A DNA stretch of 64,000 bases from Shewanella nanhaiensis. Lineage in GTDB: Bacteria > Pseudomonadota > Gammaproteobacteria > Enterobacterales > Shewanellaceae. A model generated the notes under the pieces. The model had not been told where the DNA came from and ran no database searches. It saw only the letters and a program-made list of their open reading frames with translations. The stretch is from NCBI RefSeq assembly GCF_019457885.1, contig NZ_JAHZST010000002.1, positions 434,001-498,000 on the forward strand, in the 5' to 3' direction. Positions 42,241 through 51,145 of this stretch are shown in pieces. Both the position numbers and the translations under genes were made by a program. Numbering within the stretch: position 1 is the stretch's first letter; every line of letters begins with the position of its first letter.

Positions 42241-43791
42241 TTAATCCACATCCCACATCCAACGTTTCAGCAGAGGCGTTAACACTAAGGTCAGCGCCGC
42301 TCCAGCAAAGGCGATCCACATGATATCGGTATAGAGCAGAGTAAAGCTCTGATGCTGGGTTAGTCCCAACTGCTCAGCCGAACTGTTTCCCGCAAGAAGG
42401 GCTGCAATATACTCAGCAATTGCCGAGCCTAAAAACCATAGGCCCATCATCAAGCCGACGATTTTACTTGCCGATAGTTTAGTTATCATCGACAAGCCAA
42501 TGGGAGAGATACATAACTCGCCCGTTGTGTGCAATAAGTAAGCAAGTACTAACCAACCCATAGCAACCTGCTGATCACCTTCGGAAAACGCCAGCCCTAT
42601 AACCAAGGCTAAGAAGCCTAAGCCCACCTGTAGCAAGCCTAAGGCAAACTTCATCGGCGTACTTGGGGCTACTCCCTTTTGGATCATCCACTGCCAGCTT
42701 TTAGCAAATAATGGTGCCAATAAAATAATAAAGATCGCATTGAGTGACTGGAACATGGGCGCTGGGATCTCAACCCCAAATAACACCCTATCGGTAACGC
42801 GATCGGCGAACAGGTTCATTGAGCTTCCCGATTGCAAAAAACAGAGAAAGAAAACCGTCGACATCATCACTAAACTAACCGCGGCATAGAGTTTCTGCCT
42901 CACCTCAAGTGAAACCTCTTGGATGCAGTACCACACCAGCCATACGCCGATAGCCACAAAACTAAAACCTAGCAAACCACCCACCACCTGATGATCACCA
43001 ATCACCAAGGCCACCAGCATAACCATCACAATGGCAAAACCATAGATAAGGTGCTCTCGGGTAAAACACCACCAAAGTGATTCGGTCAACATCTGCTTAT
43101 CAGGCGTTTCAGCAAAGCCCTTAAGGTGCTTCTGCCCTCCAAGAAAAACCATTAGACCCAGTAGCATACCAAAGCCCGCTAAGCCAAAACCGTATGACCA
43201 TCCATACTGAGTACCTACATAGCCACACACAATAGAAGAGAGCGCAGCGCCGATATTAATGCCCATATAAAACAGAGTAAATCCGGCATCTTTTCTAGGA
43301 TCGTTTCTATCATAAAGCTTACCCACTATGGTTGAGATGTTAGGTTTTAAGAAGCCAACTCCTACTATGATGAAAGAGAGCGACAGGTAAAACATCGATA
43401 ATCCGGTACTCTCCACCTTGTTACCTAGTTCATCGATATAGGCAGCTTGTCCCTCAAAAGCCATACCGAAGTGGCCTAAACAGAGCAAGATAGCGCCAGA
43501 GGTTACCGCTCGCTTACCGCCCAGATACCGATCCGCCAGCACCCCACCCACTAAAGGCAAGGCGTAAACCAGCGCGAAGTAGTTACCGAATATATTGGCC
43601 GCTTCAAGATCGCTAAACAGGAAGTGATCTGTCAGATAGAAGATAAGCAGAGCCTTTAAGCCATAAAAACTAAAGCGCTCCCACATCTCGGTAAAAAAGC
43701 ACACATAAAGCCCCTTAGGGTGGGCTAAGTTTGCCTCCCCTAAGGTCTGGTCCACCTTATCTGCTTCGGTTAATTCCACCCTGGTTTCCAT
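42241..43791 (-). CDS. POT/PTR2 family proton-coupled di/tripeptide transporter
   Basis: The 516-residue protein has about 12-14 helices and the POT motifs: ERFSFYGLKALLIFYL in helix 1, GGVLADRYLGGKRA between helices 2 and 3, and FTLFYMGINIGAALS (the PTR2 signature) in helix 5. It imports small peptides with protons across the inner membrane. Its neighbours are an S9 peptidase and a ToxR-like TPR regulator, suggesting a peptide-utilisation locus. Confidence 0.92.
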   Translation of the reverse strand: METRVELTEADKVDQTLGEANLAHPKGLYVCFFTEMWERFSFYGLKALLIFYLTDHFLFSDLEAANIFGNYFALVYALPLVGGVLADRYLGGKRAVTSGAILLCLGHFGMAFEGQAAYIDELGNKVESTGLSMFYLSLSFIIVGVGFLKPNISTIVGKLYDRNDPRKDAGFTLFYMGINIGAALSSIVCGYVGTQYGWSYGFGLAGFGMLLGLMVFLGGQKHLKGFAETPDKQMLTESLWWCFTREHLIYGFAIVMVMLVALVIGDHQVVGGLLGFSFVAIGVWLVWYCIQEVSLEVRQKLYAAVSLVMMSTVFFLCFLQSGSSMNLFADRVTDRVLFGVEIPAPMFQSLNAIFIILLAPLFAKSWQWMIQKGVAPSTPMKFALGLLQVGLGFLALVIGLAFSEGDQQVAMGWLVLAYLLHTTGELCISPIGLSMITKLSASKIVGLMMGLWFLGSAIAEYIAALLAGNSSAEQLGLTQHQSFTLLYTDIMWIAFAGAALTLVLTPLLKRWMWDVD

Positions 43792-43964
43792 AACAGCTTC
43801 TTCTTTTAATTTTTTGTCTTATTAGGCTATACCTAAGGCTTACTGCTCAACTTGAAGCTAAGGTGAAAGCTTAAGTAAGAGTTGGTGAAGCTTGGTGAAA
43901 GCCGTTGCAGTTTAGTGAAGTCGGGGTAAAGTAAGGGTTAACAAGCTAATGCAGTAAAAAGAGT

Positions 43965-43969
43965 AGGAG
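43965..43969 (+). promoter_or_regulatory. Shine-Dalgarno indicating an AUC start
   Basis: AGGAG at 43965-43969 lies 6 bases before ATC at 43976. An in-frame stop (TAG 43964-43966) overlaps it, and no ATG, GTG or TTG occurs in frame until TTG 44021, which has no ribosome binding site. The position therefore argues for initiation at ATC, or for a mutated or misread ATG. Confidence 0.55.
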
Positions 43970-43975
43970 ACAAGT

Positions 43976-45583
43976 ATCAACTACCGCTACCAATTTGCCG
44001 ATCTCGATCTCAATACCCAATTGGGCACTCTAGTTCGAAATAAGACTCAAGAGGTGAAGCTCCCCTGGCTGAGCTACCGCCTACTATGTGTATTATGCGA
44101 ATCAGCACCAGGGATCGTCAGCCAACAGGAGTTGATTGAGCGGATCTGGCCTGAGATAGTGGTGGGGGATGAAACCTTAAAGCAGAGAATTAAGCTTCTG
44201 CGCCGTGTATTAGACGACAACGCGGCAGATCCAACCTACATAGAGGCGATCCGTGGTCGAGGTTACCGTCTTATCCCCCATGTAGAGATAACGGCTATTC
44301 CAGATCCCAGCCTCTCCGTTAAGCTTAACCTTGCCACCGATACCCATGTGGCCCCAGCAAATGGCAGCAGCTATCCCCTTTACTGGAAAGTAACCTCTCT
44401 CACTCTAGCCTTTGTGGTGATTATCCTTGCTTGTATCGCCCTACTCTACTCTTCGAGTCGCACTATTCCACAGCCGGTTTCACAAACGCTAGCCGCCAAG
44501 ATTGCCAGTGGCTTCGATAATGAACTCTATGAGAATGGACTGGATTACTACCATAGGTACAGAGAGGAGGATAACAAGCTTGCCATAGAGCTGTTTAACT
44601 CTGCCATCGAGATTAATCCCAATATGGCCCGAGCCTATGCGGGGCTATCAGATGCCTATAGTCAGGGAATATTTCAGTTTAATGGCCCCTCCGACTGGCA
44701 ACAACTGGCGATCGATGCCGCTTACAAGGCGATCGCACTGGATCCCAATCTGGCGCAAGGTTATAAATCTCTGGGTCTGGCCTACTACAATCGAGGCTGG
44801 CTAACCAAGGCGATATCCGCCAACTTAAAGGCGGTACAGAAACGTAAAGATTACAACGAGGCCATGTCAAACCTCGGCTTTATCTACCGAGAGATGGGGC
44901 AACTTAAACAAGCGCTTCACTGGATAGACAAGGCGCTAGAGGCTGACCCTAGTAACAGTGTCAGCATGCTACATAAAGCGCAGATCCTCTTTGCTCTCGC
45001 ACAATATCCTCAGGCCAACATCTGGCTAGAAAAAGCGCTGCAACTTCAGCCTGACTCTCTACTGGCCAATAACACTCAGGGGGAGAGTTTGCTACAACAG
45101 GGGCTCTTCCGCCAAGCTAAAGCCCACTATCAGGAGTTAATTGCACGCTATCCAAAGCAGTTAGTGTTTATCGAAGGACTCGCCAATGCCCTGCTCTATT
45201 TAGGCGAACAGGAGCAGGTTAGGGAGTTGGCAAAACAGCTTATTCAATCAGATAACCGACAGGTAAAAGTTCGAGGCGAACTGCTGAGTTATTTAGCCAA
45301 TAAACAGGGCACAGAGGCGCAATTAGCTCACCTTGAGCAAAGCTTTAAGCAGGAACTTGCCCAAGGTTCAGACAGACCCAGCGACAGCATGTCACTGGCT
45401 CGCCTTTACGCCAAGAGCCATGCGAGTGATAAAAGCTATCGCTATCTTATACAGGCGATAAATCAAGGCTGGTTAGCAAAGAACCTAGTGGTCATGGATC
45501 CTAGCTTTAAAGCAATAAAAGAGGAGGTAAGCTTTAATCAGCTTATTGATGAGATGGATAATCAGAGGACGCGGCAACAATAA
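43976..45583 (+). CDS. Membrane-anchored winged-helix regulator with TPR domain
   Basis: From the proposed ATC start the protein has 535 residues. The winged helix covers about residues 1-100: NYRYQFADLDLNTQLG supplies the first beta strands, followed by QQELIERIWPEIVVGDETL and RGRGYRL. One membrane span (LTLAFVVIILACIALLY) leads to a periplasmic region with several TPR units (YAGLSDAYSQG; GYKSLGLAYYNRGWLTKAI; AMSNLGFIYREMGQLKQAL). Using TTG 44021 would remove the first strands of the DNA-binding domain. It probably regulates the divergent POT transporter gene. Confidence 0.82.
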   Translation: MNYRYQFADLDLNTQLGTLVRNKTQEVKLPWLSYRLLCVLCESAPGIVSQQELIERIWPEIVVGDETLKQRIKLLRRVLDDNAADPTYIEAIRGRGYRLIPHVEITAIPDPSLSVKLNLATDTHVAPANGSSYPLYWKVTSLTLAFVVIILACIALLYSSSRTIPQPVSQTLAAKIASGFDNELYENGLDYYHRYREEDNKLAIELFNSAIEINPNMARAYAGLSDAYSQGIFQFNGPSDWQQLAIDAAYKAIALDPNLAQGYKSLGLAYYNRGWLTKAISANLKAVQKRKDYNEAMSNLGFIYREMGQLKQALHWIDKALEADPSNSVSMLHKAQILFALAQYPQANIWLEKALQLQPDSLLANNTQGESLLQQGLFRQAKAHYQELIARYPKQLVFIEGLANALLYLGEQEQVRELAKQLIQSDNRQVKVRGELLSYLANKQGTEAQLAHLEQSFKQELAQGSDRPSDSMSLARLYAKSHASDKSYRYLIQAINQGWLAKNLVVMDPSFKAIKEEVSFNQLIDEMDNQRTRQQ

Positions 45584-45680
45584 GAGTGGTTTTGGCTGTC
45601 TACTTCTGCGTTGAATTAGCTTGCCAAAAAGCACTCTGAACAGATCAATTTCTTATACTAATTGGTATAAGCACTATTCC

Positions 45681-45715
45681 CTTTGACCGCCACACTCGAT
45701 GGCGGTCAAAGTTTT
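45681..45715. terminator. Terminator between the TPR regulator and nhaC
   Basis: CTTTGACCGCC (45681-45691) and GGCGGTCAAAG (45701-45711) form a perfect 11-bp stem with a 9-base loop, followed by TTTT. It lies between convergent genes and could act on both strands. Confidence 0.8.
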
Positions 45716-45743
45716 AGCTGGGTGGGATTATCTTGCTCTAGCG

Positions 45744-47291
45744 TTAAGCGGCAACCGCTTCTGCCTCTTCCATATCTTCAAGCTTTAGAATTTTGAAATC
45801 AAAATAGGCATAGCTTGCACTGATTAATGGACAAACAAGATTAAAGAAGGCAAATGGAAGATAGGCAATGGTCGCTACCCCTAAGGTGCTGGCCATATAA
45901 GCACCGCAAGTGTTCCAAGGCACAAGAGGGCTAGTAATAGTCGCCGAGTCTTCAAGTGCGCGACTCAGGTTTACTGGCGCTAGACCATGTTTGGTGTACT
46001 CAACTTTAAGCATTCTGCCTGGCAGTATGATGGCGATAAACTGATCTGCAGTGATAAGGTTAGCCCCGATACAGCTAACAAGCGTCGTCAAAATCAAGCT
46101 ACTACTAGACTTAACAAACACCAGCATACTCTGCAAAATACGTTTAAGCAGACCTGTTCGCTCCATCACGCCACCAAACGCCATAGCACACAGAATTAAC
46201 CATACCGTATTGATCATACTGCCCATACCACCACGGCTTAGTAGGCTGTCTATCATTGAGTTACCAGTATTGGCCGTATAACCATTAAACATGGCAATCC
46301 AGATCCCTTTAATAAGCGCAATGACGGGAAGCAGCTCAGGGTCATTCACAAACTTAAGCACATTATCGAACTGGAATAGTGCAGCGCAAACCGCCCCCGC
46401 CATGGTACCAACAATCACAGTGGGAAAAGCTGGCATCTTTTTATAGGCTAATGCCAGAACCACAAGCAGCGGGATAAGCAGATGAAGGCCGGGTGAGAAC
46501 TGGGTTTGCAGTACAGCCATAGTTCTAGCCAGCTCCGCACCCGTTGCGGGGATCTCGGTATTAAAACCTAAAAAGAGAAACCCAATCAGCGCAATAACAA
46601 TACTAGGAACTGTCGTCCACGCCATATGGCGTATATGACTAAATAGGTCGGTACCGGCAACGGCTGGCGCAAGATTAGTTGTATCAGACATTGGCGACAT
46701 CTTATCGCCAAAGTAAGCGCCACTGATAATCGCACCGGCAGTTATCTCAATGTTTAACCCCATGGCACCAGCGACACCAATCAGCGCGATACCTAAGGTG
46801 CCAGCGACAGTCCATGAGCTACCGATACTGATAGCCACAATGGCACAGAGCAGACAAGATGCGGCATAGAAGTACTCAGGGTTTAAGATCTTCATCCCGT
46901 AGTAGATCATGGTAGGCACAGTACCGGAGAGGATCCAGGTACCGATAAGTGAGCCCACAGTAAAGAGAATAAGCAGGGCTCCTGTTGCCATGGAGACACT
47001 ACTCACTATTCCCTTCTCCATCTCCTTCCAGCTATAACCGTTCTTCACACCAATAATCAGTGCAACACAGGCAGCCATAATGAGGGCTATCTGGTTAGCG
47101 CCCGATGAGCTGTCAGAAGAAAAGAGGTAAACCGCAGCGGTTAACATCACCACTAGGGCAAAGATAGGAGTAAGCGCATCGAATAAGCTAGGTTGCTTAT
47201 GTTTATTCCCTGAGCCCTTAGGTTCAGACGAATTTGAGCCTGGTTGCGAATGGGATGCTGATTGCTGGGGATCAGTTTCTGAGGTCATCAC
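45744..47291 (-). CDS. NhaC family Na+/H+ antiporter
   Basis: The 515-residue membrane protein has about 12 helices after a polar, Ser/Gln-rich N-terminus of about 35 residues. Family features include SIGSSWTVAGTLGIALIGV, SGAYFGDKMSPMSDTTNLAPA (near 195-215) and LEDSATITSPLVPWNTCGAYMA near the end. NhaC exchangers expel sodium, and the long polar start is unusual but not disqualifying. A marine habitat fits. Confidence 0.9.
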   Translation of the reverse strand: MMTSETDPQQSASHSQPGSNSSEPKGSGNKHKQPSLFDALTPIFALVVMLTAAVYLFSSDSSSGANQIALIMAACVALIIGVKNGYSWKEMEKGIVSSVSMATGALLILFTVGSLIGTWILSGTVPTMIYYGMKILNPEYFYAASCLLCAIVAISIGSSWTVAGTLGIALIGVAGAMGLNIEITAGAIISGAYFGDKMSPMSDTTNLAPAVAGTDLFSHIRHMAWTTVPSIVIALIGFLFLGFNTEIPATGAELARTMAVLQTQFSPGLHLLIPLLVVLALAYKKMPAFPTVIVGTMAGAVCAALFQFDNVLKFVNDPELLPVIALIKGIWIAMFNGYTANTGNSMIDSLLSRGGMGSMINTVWLILCAMAFGGVMERTGLLKRILQSMLVFVKSSSSLILTTLVSCIGANLITADQFIAIILPGRMLKVEYTKHGLAPVNLSRALEDSATITSPLVPWNTCGAYMASTLGVATIAYLPFAFFNLVCPLISASYAYFDFKILKLEDMEEAEAVAA

Positions 47292-47540
47292 TTTTCCTTT
47301 TTGTTCTTTTTATTTAACCCCGCAAATACCATTCAACGACGGTTTTTTTATTGCGCTCGGTCGATCATATTTACATAAAGATAACAACCGAGTCCAACAA
47401 GTATACTGGTGTTAAATAGTTGACCAAGCCAAGCTAAAGACTAAATATTCAAACAAAAGCCCAATATCACCTATTTATGCACTAATTAAAGATAATCCCT
47501 CTATTTGCTCTCTAAAAATTTAATTTCATCACCCATAAAA

Positions 47541-47572
47541 AACGGCCTTTTGAGCTAACTTAAAAGGCCGTT
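47541..47572 (-). terminator. Intrinsic terminator after the protease/chaperone operon
   Basis: AACGGCCTTTT (47541-47551) pairs with AAAAGGCCGTT (47562-47572). On the minus strand the stem is followed by a run of six T. It lies 20 bases beyond the stop of the chaperone-like gene. Confidence 0.85.
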
Positions 47573-47591
47573 ATAACTATTTATATAACAA

Positions 47592-48050
47592 TTACTCTGG
47601 ATTGTATTTGTTGTTTGCTAGCTCAATTTTTACGGCTTTAATGCGGCTGTCATTAAACAGCTCATCGTTTAAGTTCAACAGATCAACATTCTCAGCAGCC
47701 TTATAGACAGCAGAGTTACCGTTAGCAAAAACAAGCTTCAGATCTAAATCTGTGGCAACCGCTTTGGCATCTTGTCCCTCAACCAAGGTAACAAAAACCA
47801 AGCCCGTCGCTTTAGAGGTAAGGTTAAAGCTACCTTTGGTGACAAGATCGCCAGCAAATAGCTTAACCGTGTCAGCAAAATCCGCAGTCGCTGAGGGCTC
47901 AACCACCTTATTAAACGTCTGACCATTAACGACAACAGACTCACTCGCCTCAATTTCAACTGGCGCTGCCAACTCAGGCAGGTTATTCGCCACAGTAAGC
48001 GATGAAAATAGGGTGACTGCTACAGCAGGTAAAAAGATAGATAGTTTCAT
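47592..48050 (-). CDS. ORF2-like external chaperone of the adjacent subtilase
   Basis: The 152-residue protein starts at ATG 48050, seven bases after GGAG; the ATG at 48056 is too close to it. A signal peptide (LPAVAVTLFSSLTVA) is followed by a small acidic, Val/Ala-rich domain. Aeromonas sobria serine protease ASP needs a secreted chaperone of about the same size, ORF2, encoded immediately downstream. Position, size and export match here. Function as folding helper and temporary inhibitor is inferred from that case. Confidence 0.65.
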   Translation of the reverse strand: MKLSIFLPAVAVTLFSSLTVANNLPELAAPVEIEASESVVVNGQTFNKVVEPSATADFADTVKLFAGDLVTKGSFNLTSKATGLVFVTLVEGQDAKAVATDLDLKLVFANGNSAVYKAAENVDLLNLNDELFNDSRIKAVKIELANNKYNPE

Positions 48051-48062
48051 ATTCATACTCCT

Positions 48063-49841
48063 TTAGTGGCCGATAACGCGCAGTGACCAGTTCTTGATCA
48101 CACCTGGCTCTTTGTTATTGTTAAGTGGTACAAAAAATACGTTTGAACTATTGAAGTAAGCGATAAAGGTAAACTGCTCTTCACCGTTGGTATCAATGGC
48201 TCTCAAGGTCCACTCACCTTTGGCTTTTTCACCATAGAATTGGTTGCTCAACAGTAACTGCTGATCAAAACCTGTGATGCTAGCATCGAGTGACTGACCA
48301 ACCAGACCATTTCTCGGTGTTTGCAGTACAGAGCGAGTACCCGCTGGTGAGATAAGCTCAATGGCTAGATCAGGTAGACGAGCGTGATCTAAGGTTAACT
48401 GCACCTGCACCGACTCTACTGTCACATCATCACTAAACACTATGCTTGACTCACCGCCAGCTAAGCTAGCGTCAGGTACTTCAACAGCAAGATCACTGCT
48501 TGCCCACGGGGTGATAACTTGGGGTGGCAGCACGCTATTTGTCATACGAGCGCGGCTCATGGCTTTGTCCAGATCCACCGCACCAAAGCCGTAGAATGAG
48601 TGAAAATCAACACCCGCAGCATTCGTGGTCCAAGGAGCAACCGCCTGGTAGCTCACCAACTCACCTTTGTTGTTTACAAAGTCCAGACTCACACCTGGGT
48701 TTTGAGCATCTGTTTTGCTTGCCGTTTCAGCCAACAATGCACGCACATCTCGCGCTGTTAACGCATGGTTAGTCGACATAATGGCGGCGATAGCACCTGA
48801 AGTGTTTGGCGCTGCAGAAGAGGTACCATTCATGGTACTGGTATAGTTACAATCAGGATCTAGCTCAGTTCCACCATGTAGCCCATTACTACCAAGACCA
48901 GCTGATGTGTTCATACCCGCATCACAACCCATCAGATCTGTGGTCACCATAGCTGGAGAGTTGGTGCCATACTCGCCCGCTGGTGCAGCAACCCACACAT
49001 TAGCCCCTACAGATGAGTAACTAGTACGGGTACCATCAGCGGTGATCGCACTCGTTACTAGGTTATAGTAGTTAGCATTATCATAGGACTGGTTACTGTT
49101 GTGCATCGGCAAGCCTAAATTGTTGCCGCCTGCAAAAAAGTCACCGGGTAACACAAAGAAACCACCACTTCTAAAGTAGCGGTAGCCGTTACCCGCCGAT
49201 TTAACAAACAGTGCGCCACGTCCCCATGCTGCATTGTCGCTAACATCGGACATCACACCGATCTCAAAATTGAATTGAGGATCATCAAAATCAGCCTTAA
49301 TCGGATCGATTGGGCTAAAACCATAACTCTGGTTAAACACCCGCACATCTTGAGTGGCTGCCCCCTTACCATGTGAGATCAACCAACCTTCAAAGGTTTG
49401 CTCTGATAACCAGTTAAACCCAAGTAAAGAGGTGTTAGAAGCCACGCCCCTCACCCCTTCACCGTTATGGCCTACCGCACCAATCAAACCAGCAACAGCC
49501 GTACCATGGCCATTGGGATCTTCAGGGTAATCTACAGGAAATGCTGAATCAGAAATAAAATTCTGGCTACCTGGGACCACGTTAGCAGCCAAGTCTGGAT
49601 GATCTATCTGTACACCAGTATCGATAACAGCCACTTTAATCCCAACACCTGCAATGCCAAATGCTTGAGTAAGTTGAGTATTAAGATCGTTACCCGCAGT
49701 ACCAGATGACTGGGAGAAAGCATTCTGGCCCGTATTGTTTAAGTGCCACTGCTCTGAATAGAGTGGATCTGATGCGTAACTTGCCGAAGTGAGCCCGATG
49801 CCGACCATAGCTAATGCTAACTTTGAATATTTCAAATTCAT
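48063..49841 (-). CDS. Secreted kexin-like subtilisin family protease (ASP-like)
   Basis: The 592-residue protein starts at ATG 49841 with GAGG six bases upstream. After a signal peptide (LALAMVGIGLTSASYA) the mature protein starts almost directly with SDPLYSEQWHLNNTGQ, without a long propeptide. The S8 triad is Asp in KVAVIDTGVQ, His in GHGTAVAG and Ser in GTSSAAPNTSG. The C-terminal 140 residues form a P-domain (VQVQLTLDHARLPDLAIELISPAGT, in kexins also). Absence of a propeptide is explained by the external chaperone gene 12 bases downstream. Confidence 0.9.
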   Translation of the reverse strand: MNLKYSKLALAMVGIGLTSASYASDPLYSEQWHLNNTGQNAFSQSSGTAGNDLNTQLTQAFGIAGVGIKVAVIDTGVQIDHPDLAANVVPGSQNFISDSAFPVDYPEDPNGHGTAVAGLIGAVGHNGEGVRGVASNTSLLGFNWLSEQTFEGWLISHGKGAATQDVRVFNQSYGFSPIDPIKADFDDPQFNFEIGVMSDVSDNAAWGRGALFVKSAGNGYRYFRSGGFFVLPGDFFAGGNNLGLPMHNSNQSYDNANYYNLVTSAITADGTRTSYSSVGANVWVAAPAGEYGTNSPAMVTTDLMGCDAGMNTSAGLGSNGLHGGTELDPDCNYTSTMNGTSSAAPNTSGAIAAIMSTNHALTARDVRALLAETASKTDAQNPGVSLDFVNNKGELVSYQAVAPWTTNAAGVDFHSFYGFGAVDLDKAMSRARMTNSVLPPQVITPWASSDLAVEVPDASLAGGESSIVFSDDVTVESVQVQLTLDHARLPDLAIELISPAGTRSVLQTPRNGLVGQSLDASITGFDQQLLLSNQFYGEKAKGEWTLRAIDTNGEEQFTFIAYFNSSNVFFVPLNNNKEPGVIKNWSLRVIGH

Positions 49842-50462
49842 ATTAAGCCTCAAATGATTAGTAATTATTATTTTCACCGCGTAAATGAATAAAAATTCAA
49901 TTTATGCAGGCGTTTTTTGACATTACATGATTCACATTAAGACCAACATGACCTTTACTTTGAAGCCTAAAAACTGAGTAACAAATAATTTACATAATAA
50001 AAATAGTGATACTCGGAATTAAGAGGTGAAATCAAACCAAAGATGATTAACAATCAATAGGATAGATAATCAAGTGTAAATTTAATCTTTATTTAATTAG
50101 TGAGTTACAAAAGATTAAGGAAAACTAAAGATAGAGGGTGAATAGGCAGTAAAATTGGGGGCTCAAGCATTATACTAGTAAATAAATATGCAAAAAAAGC
50201 ATTAGATAGCAACATTTGCGCTACAAACTGGCTTGTTTACTTGGCCGTTAGATGATAATGACAGCGTTATCATTTTTAATTTAAAACCAGCAACCCAATA
50301 GAGCTTTCGCATAAATATGTAGCAAATGGTTAGCTAGAGTTTTAAGTGTGAGTAGAGAGAATCTCTCACTCTATGTAAGAGGCTGAAATCCGCTCTTTCA
50401 TTCACCTCCTCATTTCACTAACATACGCCCTAAGATGAGAGAAGATTACCCAAGGCAAAGAC
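49842..50462. other. Long intergenic region upstream of the subtilase
   Basis: This AT-rich stretch of 620 bases separates divergent genes and should hold both promoters. I see no ORF, RNA gene or repeat. No convincing palindromic operator was found. Confidence 0.5.
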
Positions 50463-51041
50463 ATGAAATTTACCGCGCTCACTCAGCCACTTTATGATCA
50501 CCTTTATCGTGACATACTCCAGTTTCGCTCCACATTCGATCTACCCAGTGAAGATGAAGCTACATTGGATGATAAGGCTGACACCTTACATACCTCGCTG
50601 GCCATCGAAGAGCTAACTGAACTTGCCGAAGCTGACACTCGCATCGAGCAAGCCGATGCCATTGTGGACTCTGTTTATGTGCTTATGGGTCGTCTGGTTC
50701 ACCTTGGTGCTTCACAGGTTAATGACCGCATTGAGATCAGTTATATCATCGATCTTCTGCTAAATGTCGCTAAAAACCGCGAAATTGAGTTCATTACCTG
50801 TTGGGATGAAGTCCACTCAAGCAACATGAGCAAGGTCTGTCGTAATGAGAAGGAGCTAGCTGAAACTGTCGAGTTTTACGCTAAGCAAGGCGTTGAGATT
50901 GTTGGTAGTCAAAAAGGCGATTTCATCATTGCCAAGTGCGCCAAAGATGTCGATATGGCTGGTAAAGTCGTTCGCCAAGGCAAGGTACTCAAGTCGGTCT
51001 ATTACCGCCCAGCCGATCTGGCTAAGCTAGTCAAAGCCTAA
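50463..51041 (+). CDS. All-alpha NTP pyrophosphatase (HisE/MazG superfamily)-like protein
   Basis: The 192-residue protein has an N-terminal helical domain with SLAIEELTELAEADTR and EQADAIVDSVYVL, which supplies the EExxE and ExxD metal ligands of the PRA-PH/MazG-type fold. The C-terminal 70 residues (KCAKDVDMAGKVVRQGKVLKSVYYRPADL) are of a type seen in phage and bacterial HisE-like hydrolases. It probably hydrolyses a nucleotide to the monophosphate; substrate unknown. A terminator follows 37 bases after the stop. Confidence 0.75.
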   Translation: MKFTALTQPLYDHLYRDILQFRSTFDLPSEDEATLDDKADTLHTSLAIEELTELAEADTRIEQADAIVDSVYVLMGRLVHLGASQVNDRIEISYIIDLLLNVAKNREIEFITCWDEVHSSNMSKVCRNEKELAETVEFYAKQGVEIVGSQKGDFIIAKCAKDVDMAGKVVRQGKVLKSVYYRPADLAKLVKA

Positions 51042-51043
51042 AG

Positions 51044-51071
51044 TTTCAAGCTTCAAGCTTCAAGCTTCAAA
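51044..51071. repeat. Triple TTCAAGC microrepeat
   Basis: Directly after the preceding stop codon, TTCAAGC occurs three times in tandem, then TTCAAAAAC. The unit contains a HindIII-like palindrome AAGCTT. No function is apparent. Confidence 0.8.
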
Positions 51072-51077
51072 AACAGA

Positions 51078-51104
51078 AAAGCACTTCGATTGAAGTGCTT
51101 TTTA
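51078..51104 (+). terminator. Intrinsic terminator
   Basis: AAAGCACTTC (51078-51087) pairs with GAAGTGCTTT (51092-51101), loop GATT, with TTT following. It ends the pyrophosphatase-like transcript and may also serve the convergent peptidase. Confidence 0.85.
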
Positions 51105-51145
51105 TTAGTCTAAAGATAGCGACTTTTTTGAAGCGCTATCTCAGA

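Noticed and set aside
51044..51071. Attachment site or phase-variable repeat at the triple TTCAAGC
   Set aside because: Only three units lie outside the coding sequence with no integrase or flanking duplication.
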